A stretch of 64,000 nucleotides of DNA from positions 62,001 to 126,000 of the forward strand of contig NZ_JAOVZW010000021.1 in the NCBI RefSeq assembly GCF_026460885.1, given 5' to 3'. Of the stretch, positions 42,023 to 50,147 are shown in pieces (within the stretch, counting starts at the first letter, position 1; each line of letters opens with the position of its first letter). This DNA is from Chryseobacterium formosum (GTDB lineage Bacteria > Bacteroidota > Bacteroidia > Flavobacteriales > Weeksellaceae). The notes under the pieces were generated by a model, which was not told the DNA's origin, ran no database searches, and saw nothing but the letters and a program-made list of their open reading frames with translations. Both the position numbers and the translations under genes were made by a program.

Positions 42023-42383
42023 TTTTATTTTATATGGAAAAATTTTAATGAAAATATAAAAAAAAATAGAATAGTAAATAAAAAAACATCTTGCTATAAA
42101 TAATTAGATTTTTAAATGGCATCATTGTTGCGAGCATAGAAAAAATTTCAAAATAAAAGTCTTATGAAAACTACCCATTTTTTTAATATTTAAGATGAAT
42201 TTCAATTTGATATCGATTTTTGAGTAAGTTTTGCGATTATTTTAAAATTTACCTGAAATTTTTCAAATTAATTACTAATCATTTACATTATGGTAAATAT
42301 GATTCAAGTATAACTGTTTATCGAATTTTTGTGAGTATTTTTGAGGCTAAGTAAATTATAACAAATTATTTATTTTCGTTGAT
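42023..42383. other. Intergenic region before the signalling operon
   Basis: This is 361 bases of AT-rich DNA without an ORF. The only items I can support are the promoter candidate at 42336-42343 and a near-palindrome around 42281-42306 (ATCATTTACATTATGGTAAA and following) that could be an operator. Confidence 0.4.
42336..42343 (+). promoter_or_regulatory. Promoter -7 box of the signalling operon
   Basis: TATTTTTG is an exact TAnnTTTG match 40 bases before the ATG at 42384. A TTTA at about 42317 is a weak -33 candidate. It would drive the 7.3-kb run of kinase, receiver, CheR and CheB genes, which are spaced by 0-29 bases. Confidence 0.45.
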
Positions 42384-43859
42384 ATGATTTTAATAGTTGA
42401 TGATAACCAAAACAATCTTTTTTCATTAAAAAAACTTTTAGAATCTAAAGATTTTCAGGTAGATACCGCTGATTCTGGTCAGGAAGCATTGGGGAAAGCA
42501 TTAAAAAATGATTATGCTTTAATTATTTTAGATGTTCAGATGCCCGAAATGGACGGCTTCGAAGTTGCCGAAACTCTAGCTGGATACAGTAGAACTAAAG
42601 AAATTCCTATTATATTTTTGTCGGCTGTAAATACCGAAAAACGATTTATTACAAAAGGTTACGCTTCCGGAGGGAAAGATTATGTCACAAAACCTGTAGA
42701 TCCTGAAATTCTTTTATTGAAAGTGAAAACTTTTTATAACATTCAGGAACAGAGCGTTGCAATGAAAAAAACGCAACAAAGCCTTGAACTTGAAGTGAAA
42801 GGCAGACGTGAATCTCAGGTTACTATGAAATCTCAGATTGATCATTTTCATCTGATGCTTGAATCTTTACCGCAAATTGCATTTACTTTAAATGAAGAAG
42901 GAATTGTAGATTTCGTTAACGGAAAATGGTATGAATATTCAATTTCCGACACCAGTTTTCCTGAAGTTCATCCCGATGATTTAGATATAAAAGATGAATT
43001 TTCCCGTTGTAAAAAGAAAGGAAAGGCTTTAGAGCTCGAAATTCGTATTAAAAATAGAAAAACTGGAGATTTCAGATATCATTTGCTTCGAGTAACACCA
43101 GTTCATGAAGAAAATGTAATTAAAAATTGGGTAGGAACTTTCACAGACATCGATGATCAGAAGAAAGTTGAGAAAGAAAAAGACGAGTTTTTGAGTATTG
43201 CAAGTCACGAATTGAAAACGCCTTTGACGAGTATTAAAGCTTATGTTCAGCTTTTAGATCGAAAATTAAAACTTGGTAAAGAAAGTGCAGAAGCGAGTTT
43301 TATGGTTAAAGTTCATGATCAAATTGAAAAACTCAATACCTTGATTACCGATTTATTAGATGTTTCAAAAATTGAAAACGGTAAACTGAAAATTAATAAA
43401 AAACCAACGAATCTTGATCAGCTTATTCAAAATTCTATCGATACCATTCTTCAGACTCATGAAAATAAGCAAGTGAAAATTGATCGTCACGGTTTTATTC
43501 CGGATATTTTAATCCCTTTGGATGCGATTCGTATTGAACAGGTTTTAATTAATTTTTTAACAAATGCCATTAAATATTCTCCTGAAAATCATCAGGTTAT
43601 TGTGACTACTTTTGTTGATAAAGAAGAACAGGAAGTAAAAGTAAATGTCACCGATTTCGGAATTGGTATTCCTGATTTTAAACAAGAAGCAGTTTTCCAT
43701 AAATTTTATAGAGTTGAAGAATCTTCGCTGCAGTTTCAAGGAATGGGAATCGGGCTTTACATCTGTTCGGAAATTATCAAACAACATCATGGAAACATAG
43801 GAGTTTCCAGTATTATCGATGAAGGTTCCACGTTCTATTTCACATTACCATTAAATTAA
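42384..43859 (+). CDS. Soluble REC-PAS histidine kinase
   Basis: The 491 residues have no membrane segment. An N-terminal receiver (1-120) has phospho-acceptor D50 in LIILDVQMPEMDG. A PAS/PAC region spans about 150-255 (LMLESLPQIAFTLNEEGIVD). HisKA carries H275 in IASHELKTPLTSIKAYVQLL, and HATPase_c runs from about 375 to the end (FQGMGIGLYICSEII). A receiver at the front lets another kinase, such as the hybrid encoded next, control this one. It starts the operon; the next gene begins 4 bases after its stop. Confidence 0.9.
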   Translation: MILIVDDNQNNLFSLKKLLESKDFQVDTADSGQEALGKALKNDYALIILDVQMPEMDGFEVAETLAGYSRTKEIPIIFLSAVNTEKRFITKGYASGGKDYVTKPVDPEILLLKVKTFYNIQEQSVAMKKTQQSLELEVKGRRESQVTMKSQIDHFHLMLESLPQIAFTLNEEGIVDFVNGKWYEYSISDTSFPEVHPDDLDIKDEFSRCKKKGKALELEIRIKNRKTGDFRYHLLRVTPVHEENVIKNWVGTFTDIDDQKKVEKEKDEFLSIASHELKTPLTSIKAYVQLLDRKLKLGKESAEASFMVKVHDQIEKLNTLITDLLDVSKIENGKLKINKKPTNLDQLIQNSIDTILQTHENKQVKIDRHGFIPDILIPLDAIRIEQVLINFLTNAIKYSPENHQVIVTTFVDKEEQEVKVNVTDFGIGIPDFKQEAVFHKFYRVEESSLQFQGMGIGLYICSEIIKQHHGNIGVSSIIDEGSTFYFTLPLN

Positions 43860-43863
43860 TTTT

Positions 43864-46800
43864 ATGCCGAAAAAAATACTAAGAAACCTACAATTTGGTG
43901 TCGGTTTATCATTGTTGATACTCATTGCAAGTTCGGTTGCATCGTATTTAAGTATTCAAAATCAAATGAAACACCGTGAAAGCGTTGGCGTAAGCAGACG
44001 TTCCGTTACCGCTGTAAAAGATGTTTTAGTGGCGCTTTTGGATGCCGAAACAGGAAATCGTGGTTATCAATTGACAGGAAAAGAAAGCTTTTTAGAGCCT
44101 TACAATAGAAGTTTGAATGAATATTCACAGGCAATTGAAAGAGCAAAAAGTTTAAATATAAAAGACACACATCAACAAAAACTTTTAGAGAATTTAGAAC
44201 AAAATGTTGAAGGTAATATTGCTAACCTTAAGCTGTTTGTAGAGAACCGCAGAAAAGGAATGGTTATGACGCAGGAGCAAATCATGCTGAGCAAATCTTA
44301 CATGGATAAATGCAGAAAGATTGTCAAAGAATTTGCCCAGTTTGAAGAATCTCAACTTGAAATTAAAAATAAAGATCTTAATAACTCTTCAAATACGACG
44401 GTTTTATTTATTGTTTTTTCGGCACTTTCAGCGATTGTTGTGACTGTCTTTTTTTATTTAAAATTAAGATCTGATCTTGTTCGAAGAGAAAAACTGGAAA
44501 AAGATTTAAGAGATAAAGACCTTGAAATTAGCAGACGTGTAAGTGCAATTCAAAAGATTGCAAACCGTGTTGCAAACGGAGATTACACGCAAACTTTAGC
44601 AGATGATGCACAAGATGATTTGGGTGATCTGGTAGATTCTCTAAATCACATGAAAGATTCTCTTAAAAAATCTTTTGATAAAATAAATAAAAGTGACTGG
44701 AGGCAAAAAGGTCTCGCTTTGCTGAATGAATCTTTGATGGGAAACAAATCGGTAAAAGAAGTTTCAGAAAGGTCTTTAAATCAGTTAATTGAATATGGGA
44801 AATGCATCAACGGATCGATGTATCTTTTTGATGAAGGAACTTTGAAGTTGTGCTCAGCTTTCGGCCTGGAAACGAGTATGAAAAAAAGTTTTGAACCTGG
44901 AGAAGGAATGATTGGTCAGACTTTCATCAATGCAAAACATAAAGTTTACGATGATCTTAAAGAAGAAAATTTTGTAGTAAGTTTTTCAAGCAGTAAACTG
45001 AAATTAAATAGTTTATTATTAATTCCTATTTTTTCAGATGGTCATAGTATAGGTGTTTTAGAATTGGCGGCAATCACCAATTTTGATCAGGATAGAATTG
45101 ATTATTTTGTAGAATCAGCCAGAAATATTGGTATAGCTTTAAATGCAGCAAAAGGCCGTGAGAAAGAGCAGCAGTTATTGGAAGAAACTCAGGCTCAATC
45201 AGAAGAATTGCAGGTTCAGCATTCTGAATTGGAGAACTTGAATACCGAATTGGAAGCTCAAACTCAAAAACTTCAGGCTTCTGAAGAAGAGTTGAGAGTG
45301 CAGCAGGAAGAATTAATGCAGGCAAATGCTGAATTGGAGGAACGTTCAAGATTACTGGAAGACAAAAACCATTTGATTGCAGAACGAAATAATGAAATTC
45401 AGAAAAAGGTCGAAGAACTAGCTTTAAGTACAAAATATAAGTCGGAGTTTTTGGCAAATATGTCGCACGAATTACGAACTCCTTTAAATTCAATTCTTCT
45501 TCTTTCACGATTAATGGCTGAAAATCCTGAAGAGAACTTAAATGAAGATCAGGTAGAATCTGCGAAAGTTATTCAAAGTTCGGGAAGCAGTTTGTTAACG
45601 CTGATTGATGAGATTTTAGATTTAGCAAAGATAGAGTCTGGGAAAATGACTTTAGAATATCAAGATGTAGAAATCATTGAAGTTGTAAAAGATTTAAAAA
45701 GCCTTTTCAATCCGATATTTTTAGAGAAAAAACTTCAGTTCAACATAAATATTGATAAAGAAGTTGAACCAATGATCGAAACTGATCGCTTACGTGTAGA
45801 TCAGGTTTTACGTAATTTACTTTCCAATTCATTGAAATTTACAAAAGAGGGAAGTATTGATTTAAATATTAAAAAAGATTCTAAAAATAAAGATTTCATC
45901 ATTTTCTCTGTAAAAGACACCGGAATCGGAATTGCAGAAGACAAGCAGAAAATTATTTTTGAAGCTTTCCAACAAGCCGATGGTTCCACAAGAAGGAAAT
46001 TTGGCGGAACAGGTTTAGGTCTGTCAATCAGCCGTGAAATTGCAAGATTATTGGGCGGAGAATTGAGTTTAATAAGTGAAGTCAATAAAGGAAGTGAATT
46101 TAGCTTGATCATTCCAATCAAGCCTGTTTCTGAAATTGTAAAGCACGAAACCGATGTTCAGTTGGTTGATATCATCCGTGAAGACGTTGAAGAAATTCAA
46201 AATATTTTAGATGATGGTGAAACAGAATATTATGACAATATCAGTGTTCTTGAAATTCCTGAAGATGTTGATGACGACAGAGATCAGATCAATAAAGACG
46301 ATAAAGTAATTTTGATTATTGAAGATGATACCAATTTTGCTAAAGCTTTGTTGAAATACGCAAGAATGCAGAATTATAAAGGAGTTGTGGTGGTAAGAGG
46401 TGATCACGCTTTATCTGCGGCTCAGAAATATCATCCGCAAGCGATTTTATTGGATGTTCAGCTTCCTGTAAAAGACGGCTGGAAAGTGATGGACGAATTA
46501 AAATCTACTCCAGAAACTAAACATATTCCGGTTCACATGATGTCTGCCCTTCATGTGAAAAAAGAAAGTCTGATGAAAGGAGCAGTTGATTTTATCAATA
46601 AACCTGTTGCCTTGGACCAGATGACTGATGTTTTCAGAAAAATTGAAGAAGCTTTACAGCAAGGTCCTAAAAAGGTATTAATCGTAGAAGAAAATGCAAA
46701 ACACGCAAGTGCATTGTCTTATTTCCTGAGCAATTTTAATATTTCCTTGTCGGTAGAAAATAATGTTGAAGACGTTGTGAATGCTTTAAGCTCAAAACAA

Positions 46801-47475
46801 AATGAATGTGTCATTCTTGATATTGGTGATTCCAGAGGAAATGAATATCAGATTATTGAGTCGATAAAAAGTTACGAAGGTCTTGAAAATCTACCGATCA
46901 TTATTTTTACCGAAAGAAATCTATCTCAATCTGAAGAACTGAAAATCAAGCAATATGCTGATTCTATCGTAGTGAAAACGGCTCATTCTTACCAAAGAAT
47001 TTTAGATGAAGTCGGTTTGTTCTTACATTTGGTTGAAGAAAAAAATAATTCTCTAGAAAATGTGAGAAGCAAAACTTTAGGTTCTTTAACAGAGGTTTTA
47101 AGCGGTAAAAAAATATTGATAACAGATGACGATGCCCGTAATATTTTCTCTTTGACTAAATCTTTAGAAAAATATAAAGTGGAAGCTATTGTTGCGATGG
47201 ATGGAAAACACGCATTGGAGCAAATAAAGCAAAATCCTGATATTGATGTGATTTTAATGGATATGATGATGCCGGAAATGGACGGCTACGAAAGCATCCG
47301 TGAAATCAGAAAGATGCCGAAATTGGCGAGACTTCCAATTATTGCGATTACAGCAAAAGCGATGATTGGCGATCGCCAGAAATGTATTGATGCAGGAGCT
47401 TCAGATTATATTTCAAAACCTGTAGATATCGATCAGTTATTGTCCTTACTTAGAGTTTGGTTATATGAAAGTTAA
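43864..47475 (+). CDS. CHASE3/HAMP/GAF hybrid histidine kinase with three receivers
   Basis: The 1203 residues start with membrane segment 1 (about 12-30). A CHASE3 periplasmic domain follows (LLDAETGNRGYQLTGKESFL), then membrane segment 2 (about 178-198), HAMP (about 225-270) and GAF (about 285-420). A long Glu/Gln coiled coil lies at about 430-530. HisKA contains H536 in MSHELRTPLNSILLLSRLM, and the HATPase has GGTGLGLSIS. Three receivers have acceptors D864 (LLDVQLPVKDG), D986 (VILDIGDSRG, an atypical receiver) and D1133 (ILMDMMMPEMDG). It is inner-membrane bound. Receivers in cis feed signals to the REC-only, CheR and CheB proteins encoded next. Confidence 0.9.
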   Translation: MPKKILRNLQFGVGLSLLILIASSVASYLSIQNQMKHRESVGVSRRSVTAVKDVLVALLDAETGNRGYQLTGKESFLEPYNRSLNEYSQAIERAKSLNIKDTHQQKLLENLEQNVEGNIANLKLFVENRRKGMVMTQEQIMLSKSYMDKCRKIVKEFAQFEESQLEIKNKDLNNSSNTTVLFIVFSALSAIVVTVFFYLKLRSDLVRREKLEKDLRDKDLEISRRVSAIQKIANRVANGDYTQTLADDAQDDLGDLVDSLNHMKDSLKKSFDKINKSDWRQKGLALLNESLMGNKSVKEVSERSLNQLIEYGKCINGSMYLFDEGTLKLCSAFGLETSMKKSFEPGEGMIGQTFINAKHKVYDDLKEENFVVSFSSSKLKLNSLLLIPIFSDGHSIGVLELAAITNFDQDRIDYFVESARNIGIALNAAKGREKEQQLLEETQAQSEELQVQHSELENLNTELEAQTQKLQASEEELRVQQEELMQANAELEERSRLLEDKNHLIAERNNEIQKKVEELALSTKYKSEFLANMSHELRTPLNSILLLSRLMAENPEENLNEDQVESAKVIQSSGSSLLTLIDEILDLAKIESGKMTLEYQDVEIIEVVKDLKSLFNPIFLEKKLQFNINIDKEVEPMIETDRLRVDQVLRNLLSNSLKFTKEGSIDLNIKKDSKNKDFIIFSVKDTGIGIAEDKQKIIFEAFQQADGSTRRKFGGTGLGLSISREIARLLGGELSLISEVNKGSEFSLIIPIKPVSEIVKHETDVQLVDIIREDVEEIQNILDDGETEYYDNISVLEIPEDVDDDRDQINKDDKVILIIEDDTNFAKALLKYARMQNYKGVVVVRGDHALSAAQKYHPQAILLDVQLPVKDGWKVMDELKSTPETKHIPVHMMSALHVKKESLMKGAVDFINKPVALDQMTDVFRKIEEALQQGPKKVLIVEENAKHASALSYFLSNFNISLSVENNVEDVVNALSSKQNECVILDIGDSRGNEYQIIESIKSYEGLENLPIIIFTERNLSQSEELKIKQYADSIVVKTAHSYQRILDEVGLFLHLVEEKNNSLENVRSKTLGSLTEVLSGKKILITDDDARNIFSLTKSLEKYKVEAIVAMDGKHALEQIKQNPDIDVILMDMMMPEMDGYESIREIRKMPKLARLPIIAITAKAMIGDRQKCIDAGASDYISKPVDIDQLLSLLRVWLYES

Positions 47476-47490
47476 AAAGCTAAGATTCTG

Positions 47491-47856
47491 ATGAATAAAA
47501 AAGTTTTAATTGTGGACGATGATCCACGAAATATATTTGCTTTAAGATTAACTTTAAAAGCAAAAGGTTATCAGATTGAAAGCTCAACAATGGCTTTGGA
47601 AGCAATTGATATGCTAAAAAATGACCAAAATTTTTCAGCTGTTTTAATGGATATGATGATGCCTGAAATGGATGGCTATGAAGCTATAAAAATTATTAGA
47701 AATACTCCTTTAATCAATAAAATTCCGATCATTGCGGTCACAGCACAGGCAATGCCGGAAGATCGTCAGAAATGTCTTGATGCGGGAGCGCAGGATTATG
47801 TTTCGAAACCGATTAACGTAGATATATTATTAACTGCTTTAGAAAATCTGTCTTAA
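47491..47856 (+). CDS. Single-domain response regulator
   Basis: The 121-residue receiver has the acidic pair in VDDDPRN, the acceptor aspartate in AVLMDMMMPEMDGYEA, the T/A switch in IIAVTAQAM and K in VSKPINVD. There is no output domain. It is nearly identical in motif style to the last receiver of the hybrid kinase, so it may compete with or relay from it. The stop is directly followed by the CheR start, without a spacer. Confidence 0.9.
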   Translation: MNKKVLIVDDDPRNIFALRLTLKAKGYQIESSTMALEAIDMLKNDQNFSAVLMDMMMPEMDGYEAIKIIRNTPLINKIPIIAVTAQAMPEDRQKCLDAGAQDYVSKPINVDILLTALENLS

Positions 47857-48687
47857 ATGCTGGAACCAAGTATCGTAAAAGATGAAGAAATAGAATATCT
47901 TATTAAAGATGTTTACGATCTGTACGGATACGATTTTTCCGAGTACAGCAGAGCTTCTTTTAAGCGAAGGGTAAATCGTATCTGTTTGATTGATAGGTTT
48001 ACAAGCTTCGCTGAGTTACGTTATACTTTAATCAACGATCCTGAATATTTGAAGCGATTTGTAGAAGAGGTTACTGTGAATGTCACAGAAATGTTTCGTG
48101 ATCCTTATTTTTTTAAAGCATTAAGAGAGAAAATTTTACCGCAATTGGGGACTTATCCTTTAATCAGAATTTGGGTTGCAGGTTGTTCTACAGGTGAAGA
48201 GGCATATTCGATGGCGATTTTGTTGAAAGAAGCCAATTTGTATCATAAATGTTTGATTTACGGAACAGATCTGAATCCATCAGTTTTAGAAACTGCAAGA
48301 TCAGGAGTTTTCCCGTTACAGCAAATGAAACTGTATTCTGAAAATTATATGCTTTCCGGTGGAAAAAAAGATTTTTCAGATTATTATACAGCTAATTATG
48401 ACAGCGCAAAATTTGATAAAAGTCTTCAGGAAAAACTGATTTTATCGACACATAATTTGGTTTCAGATAGTTCATTCAACAGTTTTCAATTGATTATTTG
48501 CCGAAATGTTTTAATTTACTTTGACCGTGGTTTGCAGGAAAGGGTTTTTAAACTTTTCGATAACAGTTTAGAAAATTTAGGATTTTTGGCTTTAGGAGCA
48601 AAAGAAACCATTAGATTTTCTAAATTAGATAAAAATTTTCACCAGATTGAAGATCAGCGAATTTGGAAAAAAGTAGATCATAACTAA
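47857..48687 (+). CDS. CheR-type protein glutamate methyltransferase
   Basis: This 276-residue SAM-dependent methyltransferase has an N-terminal helical CheR domain (about 1-75, YDFSEYSRASFKRRVNRI). The catalytic domain has VTEMFRDPYFFKAL, the SAM motif VWAGCSTG-type sequence AGCSTGEEAYSMAILL, YGTDLNP and FQLIICRNVLIYFD. In chemotaxis CheR methylates receptor glutamates. No receptor is encoded here, so the target may be the coiled-coil region of the neighbouring hybrid kinase (inference). Confidence 0.92.
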   Translation: MLEPSIVKDEEIEYLIKDVYDLYGYDFSEYSRASFKRRVNRICLIDRFTSFAELRYTLINDPEYLKRFVEEVTVNVTEMFRDPYFFKALREKILPQLGTYPLIRIWVAGCSTGEEAYSMAILLKEANLYHKCLIYGTDLNPSVLETARSGVFPLQQMKLYSENYMLSGGKKDFSDYYTANYDSAKFDKSLQEKLILSTHNLVSDSSFNSFQLIICRNVLIYFDRGLQERVFKLFDNSLENLGFLALGAKETIRFSKLDKNFHQIEDQRIWKKVDHN

Positions 48688-48699
48688 TGTTTTTTAATC

Positions 48700-49272
48700 A
48701 TGCAAACTGAAAACTCAAATACTGAATTGATAGTAATTGGAGGATCTGCAGGAAGTCTGCAGGTTATTTTGGAGATGATTAAAAATTTAGACGAAAAATT
48801 AGACTTTTCAATTGTACTTGTTCTTCATAGAAAAGCACATTCAACCAATATTTTACAGACTTTACTTCAACAGTTTATTGCAACTGAAGTCGTAGAGATT
48901 GATGATAAAAGTGAGATTGAAAAAAATAAAATTTATATCGTTCCCGCTGATTATCATTTGTTGTTTGAGGATAAAAAAACGATGTCTTTAGACAGTTCTG
49001 AGAAAATGAATTATTCGCGGCCGTCTATTGATGTAACTTTTAAATCTGCAGCAGAAGTTTTCGGAAAAACTTTGGTAGGAATTTTGCTTTCAGGAGCAAA
49101 TGCAGATGGAGTGGAAGGTTTATCATACATAAAGAAAAATAATGGGAAAGTCTGGATTCAGGATCCGGAAACTGCTGAGGTTAATTATATGCCGAAACAC
49201 GCTGTGAAAGAAGTGAAATATGATCTGCTTATTAAACCACATAATTTGGCAGATTTTATCAATAAATTATAA
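48700..49272 (+). CDS. CheB-type protein methylesterase (catalytic domain only)
   Basis: The 190 residues match the CheB catalytic domain: S16 in IGGSAGSL, H43 in LHRKAHS and D136 in LSGANADGVEG form the expected Ser-His-Asp set. The N-terminal receiver found in chemotactic CheB is absent. That regulatory part may be replaced by the free-standing receivers encoded on either side. It would remove methyl esters added by the CheR encoded just upstream. Confidence 0.9.
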   Translation: MQTENSNTELIVIGGSAGSLQVILEMIKNLDEKLDFSIVLVLHRKAHSTNILQTLLQQFIATEVVEIDDKSEIEKNKIYIVPADYHLLFEDKKTMSLDSSEKMNYSRPSIDVTFKSAAEVFGKTLVGILLSGANADGVEGLSYIKKNNGKVWIQDPETAEVNYMPKHAVKEVKYDLLIKPHNLADFINKL

Positions 49273-49301
49273 AAAATTAAAACCTAAATTAAGTTAATTA
49301 T

Positions 49302-49667
49302 ATGAGTAAGAAGAAAATTTTGATTTTCGATGATGATAAAGCTATTCTTGAAGTGATTACGATCATTTTTGAAGAAAACGGTTATCAGGTTGAAATTTCA
49401 GAAACATCTCATGATATCATCGAAAAAGTTTCGAATTTTCGCCCGGATGTAATTCTTATGGACAACTGGATCCCGAGAATTGGTGGAGTAGAGGCAACGC
49501 AACTTTTAAAAAATCATGAAGAATTTAATAAAATTCCGGTGATTTATGTTACAGCAAACAATGATATTGTTGCTTTGGCAAAAGAAGCTCAAGCCGATGA
49601 TTTTGTTGCAAAGCCTTTTAATCTTGATGATTTAGAAGATAAAGTAGCAAAATATCTTAGTAATTAA
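49302..49667 (+). CDS. Single-domain response regulator
   Basis: The 121-residue receiver has FDDDKAI, acceptor D in DVILMDNWIPRIGG (NW in place of the usual M-MP), IYVTANND and AKPFNLDD. It has no output domain. It is the last gene of the signalling operon and ends before a bidirectional hairpin. Confidence 0.88.
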   Translation: MSKKKILIFDDDKAILEVITIIFEENGYQVEISETSHDIIEKVSNFRPDVILMDNWIPRIGGVEATQLLKNHEEFNKIPVIYVTANNDIVALAKEAQADDFVAKPFNLDDLEDKVAKYLSN

Positions 49668-49683
49668 AAATCCATTAAATAAT

Positions 49684-49718
49684 AATCCCTTTCATTTTTT
49701 CAGAGAGGGATTTTACTT
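49684..49718. terminator. Bidirectional terminator after the signalling operon
   Basis: AATCCCTTTC (49684-49693) pairs with GAGAGGGATT (49703-49712) with one G-T wobble, followed by T-rich DNA on the plus side. The convergent small gene ends at 49723, so it can serve both. Confidence 0.65.
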
Positions 49719-49722
49719 TTTT

Positions 49723-50064
49723 TTAAATAACATCTCTTATTTGTTCAGACTCTGAAATTCTCCTAATTCTAGGTTGCTCTTCATTATTGATGTCGCTTAT
49801 TAAAGCCGATAAAAATTCTTTAATATCATGTTGCAACAAAATTTTATCTGAAAAAGTCGGTGCAATAATTGTGTTTTTTGAAACTAGATTTTCTGTAAAA
49901 ATAAATTCGTCTTTCAGATCGAGATCGATATTAAACTGTTGTTTTACGTTTAATGATAAATAATATTCCAGTAAATCTTTATTTTGGGTCATGTTTTCCA
50001 TCCTGTGTAGTTTTCTATATTTAATGTAATAATTTCTATGCCATAAATAGAATTTCGCCAACAT
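49723..50064 (-). CDS. Small hypothetical protein
   Basis: Up to 113 residues are possible. In-frame ATGs at 50001 and 49992 give 92 or 89 residues, starting near MTQNKDLLEYYLSLN, and one of these is the likelier start because the upstream part is basic and aromatic, unlike the rest. The body is acidic with no membrane segment (FSDKILLQHDIKEFLSALIS). It is unrecognised, convergent with the signalling operon and downstream of a TonB-dependent receptor terminator. Confidence 0.5.
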   Translation of the reverse strand: MLAKFYLWHRNYYIKYRKLHRMENMTQNKDLLEYYLSLNVKQQFNIDLDLKDEFIFTENLVSKNTIIAPTFSDKILLQHDIKEFLSALISDINNEEQPRIRRISESEQIRDVI

Positions 50065-50091
50065 TTTTATGATTTAATTTAAATCTCACAA

Positions 50092-50121
50092 AAAAACGGA
50101 TAATGAATTGCTCATTATCCG
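50092..50121 (-). terminator. Terminator after the TonB-dependent receptor
   Basis: CGGATAATGA (50097-50106) pairs perfectly with TCATTATCCG (50112-50121). On the minus strand it is followed by TTTTTTTG, a clean intrinsic terminator for the gene ending at 50148. Confidence 0.75.
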
Positions 50122-50147
50122 TCTCAATTATAAAAAAACACTGCATT

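Noticed and set aside
45074..45508. 144-codon minus-strand ORF inside the hybrid kinase gene
   Set aside because: It is antisense to the coiled-coil region; its composition mirrors Glu/Gln codons read backwards.
49718..49742. 49723 gene as a receiver-operon member
   Set aside because: It is on the opposite strand and separated by a bidirectional hairpin.
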